Source: Owenia fusiformis (taxonomy: Eukaryota > Annelida > Polychaeta > Sabellida > Oweniidae). From it: 64,000 nucleotides of DNA. Numbering within the stretch: the first letter of the stretch is position 1; each line of letters opens with the position of its first letter. The stretch spans positions 28,462,005 to 28,526,004 of the forward strand of contig CAIIXF020000008.1 of assembly GCA_903813345.2 (NCBI GenBank), in the 5' to 3' direction. Positions 14,464-23,438 of the stretch are shown piece by piece. The translations under genes and the position numbers were made by a program. The notes under the pieces are model-generated. The model did no database searches and had not been told where the DNA came from. It saw only the letters and a list, made by a program, of their open reading frames with translations.

Positions 14464-14656
14464 GCCCGGACGGACGGACAGACGGACGGACGTCATTTGT
14501 TGTTGCTGCATTGGTTTCTTCATTCATTTTCTTCTTTCTTTCGGACGTACGTACGGACGGACGTACGTACGGACGGACGGACGTACGTACGGACGTACGG
14601 ACGTACGTACGTACGGACGGACGGACGTACGTACGGACGGACGTACGTACGGACGG
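14464..14656. repeat. GTAC/GGAC tetranucleotide array, longer copy
   Basis: A GGAC run, a ~60-bp unrelated spacer (CATTTGTTGTTGCTGC..TTCTTTC), then ~110 bp of mixed GGAC/GTAC. It closes block 2 of the 3.2-kb element. Spurious frames reading RTDGRTYVR-type repeats arise from it. Confidence 0.95.
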
Positions 14657-14818
14657 AGGCGTTCCCTATATCCCTCCGAACTTCGTTCGATGGGATAATT
14701 ATCTTTCAAATGAGGTATGACACGATATGTAACATTAAGGACTTTTTGCTGTAGAGGGGGGTGCCGTTGTTCTTTGACACCCTGTACTTGTACATACAGA
14801 AAAATCTATGTGTGTCTG

Positions 14819-15009
14819 CAGGCCCGTAGCCAGGGGGGTACGCAGGGTTCGGGCAAACCCCCCCTGGCCAAAAATTCTTTCAAAATCATGAAGTTTTTCA
14901 CCATTTTGAGCACTTCTCAAGTGATTTTAGCCATATTTGGGCCACAATTGTCAAATGTGACCCCCCCTGGAAATTTTTGAAAACTGACCCCCCCTTGGCT
15001 ACGAGCCTG
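14819..15009. mobile_element. GTAGCC-ended MITE
   Basis: 191 bp, CAGGCCCGTAGCCAGG ... CCTTGGCTACGAGCCTG. Flanks GTCTG/GTCTA are an imperfect 5-bp duplication. Interior contains CCATTTTGAGCACTTCTCAA and ACCCCCCCTGGAAATTTTTG. It sits 33 bp beyond the 3.2-kb element. Confidence 0.75.
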
Positions 15010-15630
15010 GTCTATGTCTCAAAATAGTGTCCAACCTCAATTTAGATTACAGAGATGTTCCACTTTACAGGTTTTACTGTACTGTTATAATATTTTAAAA
15101 CAAATTGCACTAAAAGAAAATTCTGGCATCGTGTCAGAATTTGAGATGGCCAGACAAATTAGCAAGTTGTGCAGACTCAGGCACGTTCTTGACATGATTA
15201 TTTCAATTCAAAATTAGGTTAGCTTTAACTAATATTAATTAATATGTGTTAAACAAATGATAAATAAGCAAGAGCTCTGAATAACATAAAACTAAAACGA
15301 AGCAATAACAGAATGTAACCACTTGATGGGTATTTGAAAATTGGTTACAAAAGTGTAACAATTTGTTACAGATGCTGACTACTGACACCAAACGCTGGTG
15401 ACAAAAATGGTGGGTATAACAATATGTTAATACTTTTGGTGGTGACATAATATTTTAATAAAGCACTGTATCTCAAACACATAATGAGATGAGCTATAAC
15501 TTCTTGTGCGAAACATATTTTTCTAGTTTCATCTAATGGTTTCCCTCCTGATCCTGATCTTATTTCATCTGATATAACATTTAAGTCAATAAAATGATCT
15601 TTACCTACCGATACACAATCAAATACAAAA

Positions 15631-15750
15631 TGACTCACCAGACATTTGCACAAAAAGTGATGACTCACCAGACATTTGCACAAAAAGTGATGACTCATCA
15701 GACATTTGCACAAAAAGTGATGACTCATCAGATTTCTGCACGAGAAGTGA
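15631..15750. repeat. 30-bp tandem repeat, four copies
   Basis: Unit TGACTCACCAGACATTTGCA CAAAAAGTGA, three near-perfect copies and one diverged. The period is a multiple of three, so open frames cross it on both strands, without other support for coding. Confidence 0.9.
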
Positions 15751-15890
15751 TATATCAGGCATTTAAAAGTGCCTAGAAATATATTAGCTGAACTCTTATT
15801 CTATTTTGTTAGTCCTTAACTAAGAAGTACCGTATTGCTTTCCAATGGTACCCTTCCACTGGTGCATTGAGAGGGAGTTGTAAGCTTAGC

Positions 15891-15956
15891 TTAGGTGATA
15901 TCTTTACAACAAATCGGACATCCATCAAAACGATTTCGCAAATGTCTTGTATAATT
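15891..15956 (-). pseudogene. Second degenerate copy of the RING C-terminus
   Basis: The minus strand reads YTRHLRNRFDGCPICCKDIT then stop. The intact exon reads KLLLNRRDGCPICRKDIT at the matching place. The last zinc pair (CPIC) and the KDIT tail are kept, while the C-x2-C pair before it is lost. No open frame or good acceptor joins it to an upstream RING half, so it is either a relic or, less likely, an alternative last exon. Confidence 0.6.
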
Positions 15957-16109
15957 GGAACGTAACTTCTTCCTTGGATAATCCATTTAAAAAATTTTGC
16001 TGCAAAACTCTTGTACATTAAATATTTTGTTGTATTACAGAATCCTCAAGATTCAATACATAAGTTATATCTAAAGATGTCTCGGATTGTGACTTTCGAG
16101 AGAGTGTAA

Positions 16110-16199
16110 TTATTTTTGTCGCATCCACTCAATGTGACATGTCTGAGAACCATCGGAGTGATTTAGTAAATGTTCTGTACAATTCATACAGGTATTGCA
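16110..16199 (-). pseudogene. Degenerate copy of the RING 3' half
   Basis: Read on the minus strand this encodes CNTCMNCTEHLLNHSDGSQT followed by C and a short tail to a stop. It lines up with VTCSECAKLLLNRRDGCPIC of the upstream RING exon (C-x2-C, LLN, DG, C). The reading frame just upstream is broken by TGA and one CPIC cysteine is lost. It lies about 100 bp downstream of the intact terminal exon, so it looks like a tandem exon duplication that decayed. Confidence 0.55.
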
Positions 16200-16296
16200 T
16201 CACTCTCCTCGAGAGAGGTAAGCCTTGAAAGTCCTGATTTTAAACATATATTGGATATATTTGAGACATATGTATTTGACAGTCAATATAATGCCC

Positions 16297-19200
16297 TTAG
16301 GAGTGGTATACTTTAATGATCTCTGTGATATCCTTACGACATATTGGACAGCCATCTCGGCGATTCAGTAAAAGTTTAGCACATTCAGAGCAAGTGACCA
16401 TATGATGGCATGGACATAAAAGACAGTCTCGTTGTCGATCCATACAGATTGCACAATCGCGTTCATTGTCGTTAATACTCACTGAAAACACAGAGAATTG
16501 AGTGTTTAGAACAATTAAGATTGTCACAAAACAAGCTTGAATGGTTTCGTTCTTTGAGATGATATGAGACATGTTCATTTTGATTGATGTGTGGTCGCAC
16601 ATCAAGCTGTGGATGACAATATCATGCATTTGTTACCATAATGAAAGTAGTACAGGACCAAGATCAAGAAAAGTATGCACTTCAAATCATACTCTCAACC
16701 TTACAGTAAAAACAGGGACAAGCAATACAGTAAATTAAATATTGTTATGAAACAATACATAAGACTAACATTTGACTTACAGCTGATATTTGACCTATAG
16801 CAATGATTTGACTTACAGTTTTCCTCTTCTGATGGAGAAGGCAGGTTTCCTCTATGGCCCAGTCCTGGTATTGAATTCTCCCAGAACCGCCCTAGTCCAG
16901 AAGAACTTTTGATTTGCTCAAAACGTGCTGCAAATAATATATAAAATATAAGCAAAACATCGCAAAATATTACCACCTAGCTGCAGTACAGACAATCAAT
17001 TCCGAATACATGTCACCACTTTTTGTTCAGTATCATATCCTGCGTACAAAAACGAATTGATTTCATCTTGCTAATTGCTTATGCTAGATTCAGAGGATTA
17101 AAATAACTACGAAAATGACTATAATGGATTTGCCATTTTCATTCTTCTTGCCAAAAGTGTGAACAAAAAGATTTTCTGAGATTTCTATACAATTTGGAGT
17201 ATTGACAACATGCCTATTGACTACATTCGTTGCCAATCCCTCTCTTTTCCACACTATGTTCCATTTATAAAATATGACTACCATAATATTTCCAATTTCC
17301 GTACCTTGTTTTCTCAGCTCTCGCTGTTCCTCTGTTAATATTAATGGTTCCCCTCCTGACCTGAAGAACAACGTTTTCCCCATCTTCTCTAGCAGGTTTC
17401 TCACTGAAATCAAACAGGGAATATGGATGAATAAACACAATAAGCTCACGCGTCTTGCACCCAAGTTCCCATGGTTACAACACAACACCTAGCTTGGCTT
17501 GTTCAGTGTTCTCTATACACCTCAGCCAATTCGACAACCCCCATTGGAATTTCATATGAAGTTTCTTTTAAACAGAGCCATTTTGATTAGATTCAATACA
17601 AGGAATCTTTAACCTCTTGAATACCCAGAGTGACGGAATATCCGTCACAAATGAAATAAGACTGGTGCCCAGAGGGACGAGAAAATCCGTCACAAAATTT
17701 TTCACAAAAATTGCTCTAATTTGAACAATTTTCATCCAATTTACACAAAAATTGTTTTAAAACGTGTAGAAATGATCTCTGCCGTCCAATTTTACTAAGC
17801 TGAGCATCTAAAGTTGTATAGGTATGTAATAAAATGTCAAAAGGTGGCAAAATGAAAAATTCTCTGGTTTCATGCCAATTTTAGACCCTGGGATTCAAGA
17901 GGTTAAATATCTGAATGAATGCATCGAATATAGGATTGCTCTAGTTTTGTTTAAAATGCCTATAGACACCAATTTTGAACCAAGCAGCAACTTTTGGCTT
18001 TTTTTCTCCTCAAATCAACAATACCTCTTTGAGGTGAAAGATCTAAAGATTCTGACAAGATTTTGAATACTTAAAGAAGGCTTAGGTATATGAATTCATT
18101 TTAAGCATCCCTTTTGCATCCTCCTAAGCAGGTGTCCAGAATCTGTACCTCCTTCCTCCCCCTGCTATAACCAATTTGGAAGCGCCCGATTTAACTGATT
18201 TAATTATGCGCAATGACTAATACACGATTTCTGTCGCAGTATTGCGAGTTCTTCATCGGAGAAATGGTAACTGCTTATCGCAGGGGGTAAAAAGAAAGAA
18301 TATATTCTGAATTTTGAAGCCCTGTGATCGGAGGATGCCCTTTTGATTCACAGAATTACATGTATTACATGTATATCTCATTCTCAGAAATAACAGGAAA
18401 TAAGCTACTTAAAGTGCCAATTTCTGGAATTCTCACCATAAATAACCTTGAAATATTTTTTATATTTATCTAAGATTTCAGTATCTTATTGGCTTCATTC
18501 CCTGTCATGACTTTTTCCTTGGGTTGCCAGAATTGCACTTACCTTTCTCAATGGTTGCAGCACTGGTTAATTTATCAGGTGTCACCTCAACTTCAGGAAT
18601 ATAAAACACGGGAAACAGAAACCTGAGGCCAAGCGTGCGCTGAAAAGAAGTAACCGAAATAAATTAGTAAATGAAGACTTTATACCTAAAATGTATTTTT
18701 CCATGATCATGTAATGTTGCACCATGGTTCTTTGATGATTGCATAATTTTTAAGTAAAAAAAACTTTTCACTTCACTTTCACTTTTTCACTTCATGAATT
18801 GTACTGGGTGTGATCATGAATATTAGTACCACTCTACAAGGATATGAGGGCATTAAAATCAGATCCAATGCTACACTACATTCAATTTTGTATAAAAGAC
18901 CACTGGCCAAATTGGAGCTTTAAAGAAAAATAATTTAAAATATTCTCTGATCTCTTAAATTCTATGACAAGTCTGTGTATAGTTCTACTCATTATGTGCA
19001 TAATGTGTTTCCACAATTTTTTGTTCATTTTTTCTTGTGAAGCAGGAGATGGGGTGACAGCACACTGTCAAGATGGTTAAGCCAGCACACTGTCAAGTCG
19101 GTGAAGCATGCTGTTAAGTTTGCGAAGCATACTGTCAAGTTGGGAAACATACTGTCAAGTCAGTGAAGCACACTGTCAAGTTGGCGAAGCATACTGTCAA

Positions 19201-21169
19201 GTCAGTGAAGCACACTGTCAAGTCAGTGAAGCACACTGTCAAGTTGGCAAAGCATACTGTCAAGTCAGTGAAGCACACTGTCAAGTCAGTGAAGCACACT
19301 GTCAAGTTGGTGTAGCATACTCTTACCTCTTTATATGCAACTCTCTCCATGACCTGCCCAACATCAAGGTTAAGTGTGTTGGTACAGAGAATAGCTGTAT
19401 CAGTGCAACAATGTGATGCTCCTGGAAAGAAAAGTAATACAGTAAGACCTGAAAGCTCTCATCTAATCAATGTACTGTACAGTATTGTATATATCTAATG
19501 TAACATCTAAAACACCACACCTTTTTAGAGGTACAATCATACAACAGGCGGCATGATAAAATTGCTAGCAACATTTGATCATATTTACTCTCCAAAAGGT
19601 CCTGTTTACACCCAGGTGCACTCCCAATTCTGTAAATAAACTAAACAGTTCCATAATTGGTAAAAGAGTGATGTCACTTCAGTGCAATGGTTTCTTAAAG
19701 AAATTGACAATGTCATTTCATAAAGGAGTTATGTATATTTGAATCGCAATAAAGAACTGTTTACAACCGTTTTTTGGGATTTAAAGGCATTCATGCATGC
19801 ACTAAGTAACCCGCCTTGTGCATTATGTGTACAGGTTAGTACATGGACTCATCTTTAAAATTTCCAATAAAGAATGATTCCTTAAATATAACTTACTCTC
19901 TAATAGATCTTGTTTTATATCAAGATCATCTACAACAGCTTCTATGACAATATCAGCATCATTCACCGTCTCCTCAAGACGACTCATGCACAGGATCTGA
20001 CCCTGAAATAGGATACACATTCATGTATAGTAAAATGGAAACTGGAATGAATTTGACTCTACTCATCTTAAAAGTATTCTATGTTGGGGATGGTCCACTT
20101 GCAGAGGATCACAAAAACTGTTTCACCCACATGTGCCACTTACAGTGATCTACTTGACAGTTTGTACATACATGTATTAAATTAATTCCAAATAATACCA
20201 GGAAATGTAAAAATCACTCCATACAAGTTGAACCTGTGATATTTTAAGTAGTGGTTAAATGGGCTTAAAAGATATTCAACCAAACTGGCTCTTAAACATC
20301 CAAGGTGATATAACTTTTACAGTTTCAATCAAAATAACGTTGAATAAAATATGTATCTAGTCAGTTGCCTTGTTGCTACACTCGGGTACATAACAACTGA
20401 CTAAATCCCATCAATCTTCATGTACTTACGATGAAATTTCTCTGTGCCAGGAGTCCCTCCTCTCTTAACTCCTTCTTATCAGATTCACATCTCTCATAGA
20501 CAGTGTTCAGTGCATTGAGGTTGATATCATGGATCTTAACCCTGTGACCATGATAGGCAAATTCCCCTGTAAGAAACACAAGCATGAAATAACAGAAGAC
20601 ATAACAATGCTAGTACTAGAACCTTCCCCTTCACCAAAATAGGCCCATGGTCAAAAAGCCCCAGGACAAAGTTAACCCATATGTTGGAGCTTGACTTTAA
20701 GTCTGTTAAACCTATATAGTCATGGTTACAATAGTGCTGATATATAATAATTAAGGGTGCGTTTTCAAACTAAACATGTAAATATGACAATCTTGATATT
20801 TGTTTTGTAATGTTTTGTAATTTTTCATCATAATAACAGACTGTAGGACCCATAATTGTAACGATGTAAGGCACAGGAGTCTGAAAGATGGGAATATACC
20901 AGGCCCGGGATCCCAGAATTCATTTATAAAGCTATCTCCAATTAAAGATGACAATCTAGAGGTTTAATATGTAATAATGAGATAGATGTCTATGAATTCT
21001 ATATTCCCCCTCATGGAGATTGGAGCTTGAGAAGAGATAAAGGCTAACTTTTGAAAAAATAAAAAAAAAACATTTTTGAATTTTTTCACCATCATATTTG
21101 CTCGATTCTGATCTTACCTGCGATCTTAACGCCCATTAGGCCACATCCCAATATTGCTACTTTCACCAT
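16297..21169 (-). CDS. 3-hydroxyacyl-CoA dehydrogenase-like NAD-binding domain fused to RING finger (putative E3 ubiquitin ligase)
   Basis: Eight exons join in phase to 293 codons plus stop: 21118-21169, 20430-20566, 19897-20002, 19327-19421, 18543-18639, 17305-17403, 16817-16927, 16297-16481. All introns are GT-AG. The start is the ATG giving MVKVAILGCGLMG. Residues 1-195 resemble the N-terminal Rossmann domain of 3-hydroxyacyl-CoA dehydrogenases: GxGxxG at G8/G10/G13, an acidic end of beta-2 (HD), the ADIVIEAVVDDL segment, and a GLRFLFPV stretch corresponding to family GLHFFNPV. Gapless alignment from there puts Glu at the catalytic Glu position (E148), but Arg136 replaces the catalytic His and Leu115 the catalytic Ser. 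The family's C-terminal helical domain is missing. After a linker (196-232) comes a C3HC4 RING with ligands C242, C245, C257, H259, C263, C266, C277, C280, of the XIAP/MDM2-like PCxH..C..C type. Inference: a cytosolic ubiquitin ligase whose Rossmann domain binds substrate or NAD(H) without catalysis. Exons and frames are clear; function is inferred. Confidence 0.9.
17613..17902. mobile_element. piggyBac-like MITE in intron of the dehydrogenase-RING gene
   Basis: A 290-bp element has inverted ends CCTCTTGAATACCCAG / CTGGGATTCAAGAGG, each flanked by TTAA (17609-17612 and 17903-17906). The TTAA duplication and CC.. terminus are the hallmark of piggyBac-type elements. There is no coding capacity. 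The interior holds short palindromes around GACGGAATATCCGTC. It sits between exons 5 and 6 of the minus-strand gene. Confidence 0.8.
18115..18300 (+). repeat. Dispersed repeat shared with 61.2 kb
   Basis: CATCCTCCTAAGCAGGTGTC through TAACTGCTTATCGCAGGG matches 61189-61385 in the same orientation at about 85-90 percent, apart from two short gaps. It lies in an intron of the dehydrogenase-RING gene. Confidence 0.8.
19047..19320. repeat. Intronic minisatellite, about 21-bp unit
   Basis: Around twelve tandem copies of a unit close to CACACTGTCAAGTCAGTGAAG, with variants GTTGGCGAAGCATACTG. It starts only a few bases inside the intron from the donor of exon 4 (19326), so the array abuts a 5' splice site. 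Confidence 0.9.
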
Positions 21170-21452
21170 CTTGTTCTAGACGTAGCATCTACATGGTAGG
21201 CAACTTAAAATTCACGTAATTCCTCTAATAAAGTTGAATTTAGTATTTTGGAGATTGATGTTTTGAACTTCCGGTCATGCGCAATGCAAAATTTCATTGC
21301 TTGGTATAACTCTACTAAAATAAATCGTAGTATAACTCCACTAAAGAATTTAACTCGTATACAGACACATTGAAAGTAAATAATGCTCCAAGCGTAACCT
21401 TGTAAATCAATACGAAACTGATTCAACAGCAGCTGACAGCCCTTACATGATG

Positions 21453-21638
21453 CACTGGCGGATTAGGGGGGGAGTGGGCCTTTTTGGTCATTACTGGTAC
21501 TTTTAAGGCCTTTTTTTAATTTCAAAGAAAATGGGCCATAGAATTTCAAAATTTGGGCCCACTCTTGGGTTTTAGGGGCCCAAAATTTTTTTCCCTCTGA
21601 CTTGAATTTAAATTTGTCGGTTCCCAGATCCGCCCCTG
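21453..21638. mobile_element. GGCGGAT-ended MITE with 5-bp duplication
   Basis: 186 bp, CACTGGCGGATTAGG ... CAGATCCGCCCCTG, flanked by TGATG on both sides (21448-21452, 21639-21643). G-rich TTTTGGGCCC tracts inside. It lies ~280 bp 5' of the dehydrogenase-RING start codon. Related but truncated interior text occurs near 34490-34560 and 50970-51260. Confidence 0.8.
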
Positions 21639-21949
21639 TGATGTACCTAGAAACACAACACATATGATAGTACATCTAACTGTAAGGGGAGGGGAGGTTC
21701 ATGACTATAAAAATAATTTTTAAATAAAGATGGCGTGGCAATCGATCTGTGTTTATTTAAATATGGGATTCTAATGCTGCCATCTTTACATTCCCATATA
21801 ATCAGTCTAGTGATGTCCCATTACAATTTGCTCATATAATATTTTACATACATAAGTAAGATATATCTTGAGAACAAATTGATGGCACATTATCGCCGTT
21901 ATATTGAAAAAAAATCAACTGAACAACCATTAGAACCACAGAGCTCCAC

Positions 21950-22110
21950 AGGAAGTTGTATCAAGTCCTTCTTGGTCCCATATGCATTTCTCTATATGCG
22001 AGTCCTCCCCTTCAGTATACACTTTATCATCAGAGGATAAAGTGTACTGACATACTGAGGGTGATAACAGAAACGCATAAGGGACTAAAAAGGACTTGAT
22101 ACAACTTCCT
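21950..22110. repeat. Foldback of 161 bp
   Basis: Arms AGGAAGTTGTATCAAGTCCT / AGGACTTGATACAACTTCCT extend imperfectly to ~75 bp each, with a central AGTATACACTTTATC hairpin. Non-coding. Confidence 0.8.
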
Positions 22111-23248
22111 GAGATTAGAACAACCAACTGGCGAATAAAATGTAATTAGTCCAAAGATAACTAATTGTTACGGGAAAGATAACAAGAAATGTGTTGTGTT
22201 TGAAAAATGAAAAAAAAATTCAATTTTTAATTTTTTACTTGCCAATAATATCTGTGAACAATCATCAAATTGATTCTTATTTCATCTTTGCAATATCCCA
22301 CTGATGTAAAACTATAAACAAAAGATCTCAAAATTTTCAAAATATTGGTTTATATGTGATATATTGTTACAATCAAGCAAAACATCAGACATTGTGGTCA
22401 AATCCTTTTGATGTGAGAGCCATCTATAAGCAATGTAGGGGTTTAAAAGCATGGAATCTTTTTGGCTGGAAATTGGCCTATCATCCACCAAGTTTAAATC
22501 GGACAAAATTACTCTTATGTTTACAATATTAAAAGTATTTTATTTATATCTAGAAAATATACACGAGTGCAGTAAATAGACATACATGTCCATTAAACTG
22601 TTAAAATAGCTTCAAGATAAACAATACAGATCCAAATAACTTATCAAGAAGTACAAAAATGTCATTAACTGTTATTCATATTTTGTATTTCTTTCATTTC
22701 TAAGTCAAAAATCCTTTCTACAGCAAAATCTAGTGTGATTTCAAAGTTCATAGCAATTTCTTTAGATGACAAATATCTTATTCAGCCAGACATAAACTTT
22801 CATTGAATTTATTAAGCTTGGTCAAGAAGAATGAGCAATCTTAACTTGAAATATTCCAAAATCAATTACAGTGCATTGACACTACCCATTAATTCAATGG
22901 AAGATGAGCCACTATAAGTGGAAAAACTTCAAAATTTAACACCTTTTAGACCAAAGGTGTTCCATCTGTTCAGGTTGCATTATTTAACTTGAATCTCTTT
23001 AAACTTTTTGCTAATGCATCAATGATTGACTTGGAGCCTTTACACATGCTTGCATACTGACACAGTTGTTTCACCATATATCCTGACATGAATGAGATTT
23101 CATATTTTATAAATTTTAAATAGCATTCACTATGCGCACTATATCTTTATGTACAACTCAAATACATATGTCTCTGTTTAATATATTCATCTTGAGATCT
23201 AACATAAAAACTGCAGACAAAGTCCTCTATAATTTATCACAAACTCTT
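22111..23248. other. Intergenic between the two minus-strand genes
   Basis: AT-rich. A minus-strand AATAAA (plus TTTATT at about 22807) could end DYNC2LI1 transcripts. No frame with support. Confidence 0.4.
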
Positions 23249-23435
23249 CTACGCTGTAGCCAGCTTTTGCCAAGGAGGGGAGACTGGACTTTTTTCACCT
23301 TTTGGCCCAAAGTCAATTGAAAACTGATCAGAATGATGAAAAGGGTTCATCATTCTGAAATGATTCTGAAAGATTTTTTGGCCCAGGGGGTTTGCCTGTG
23401 CCCCCCTCCCCCTAAAAAACCTGGCTACATGCTTG
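23249..23435. mobile_element. GTAGCC-ended MITE forming DYNC2LI1 3' UTR
   Basis: It has the ends and interior of the elements at 14819 and 23753: terminal GTAGCC / GGCTAC, the sentence-like CTGAAAGATTTTTTGGCCCA block and a C tract. On the gene strand its terminus starts 3 nt after the TGA stop at 23439-23441, so the transcript's 3' UTR must begin in the element. Ends are diverged and a clean target duplication is not seen. Confidence 0.7.
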
Positions 23436-23438
23436 TCC

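Larger units (their letters stand above)
11596..14784. mobile_element. 3.2-kb TA-flanked element carrying nested repeats
   Basis: Inverted ends of ~80 bp (CAGGGTGTCAAAAACAACGG / ..GAGGGGGGTGCCGTTGTTC..GACACCCTG) lie next to TA on both sides, as in Tc1/mariner-type elements. No transposase frame remains. The inside is two tandem copies of a ~1.25-kb block (12130-13300 and 13395-14695). Each starts AACAACGGCAACGCCAAAGC, contains several ~130-bp modules and ends in a GGAC/GTAC array then GAACTTCGTTCGATGGGATA. Confidence 0.85.

Noticed and set aside
14429-14754. Overlapping frames on both strands rich in RTDGRTYVR repeats
   Set aside because: They are translations of the GGAC/GTAC tetranucleotide array; every frame is open because of the repeat.
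15631-15750. CRISPR-like array
   Set aside because: Repeats are directly adjacent with no unique spacers, in an animal genome.
15366-15776. Open frames on both strands with 10-residue repeats
   Set aside because: Produced by a 30-bp tandem repeat whose length is a multiple of three.
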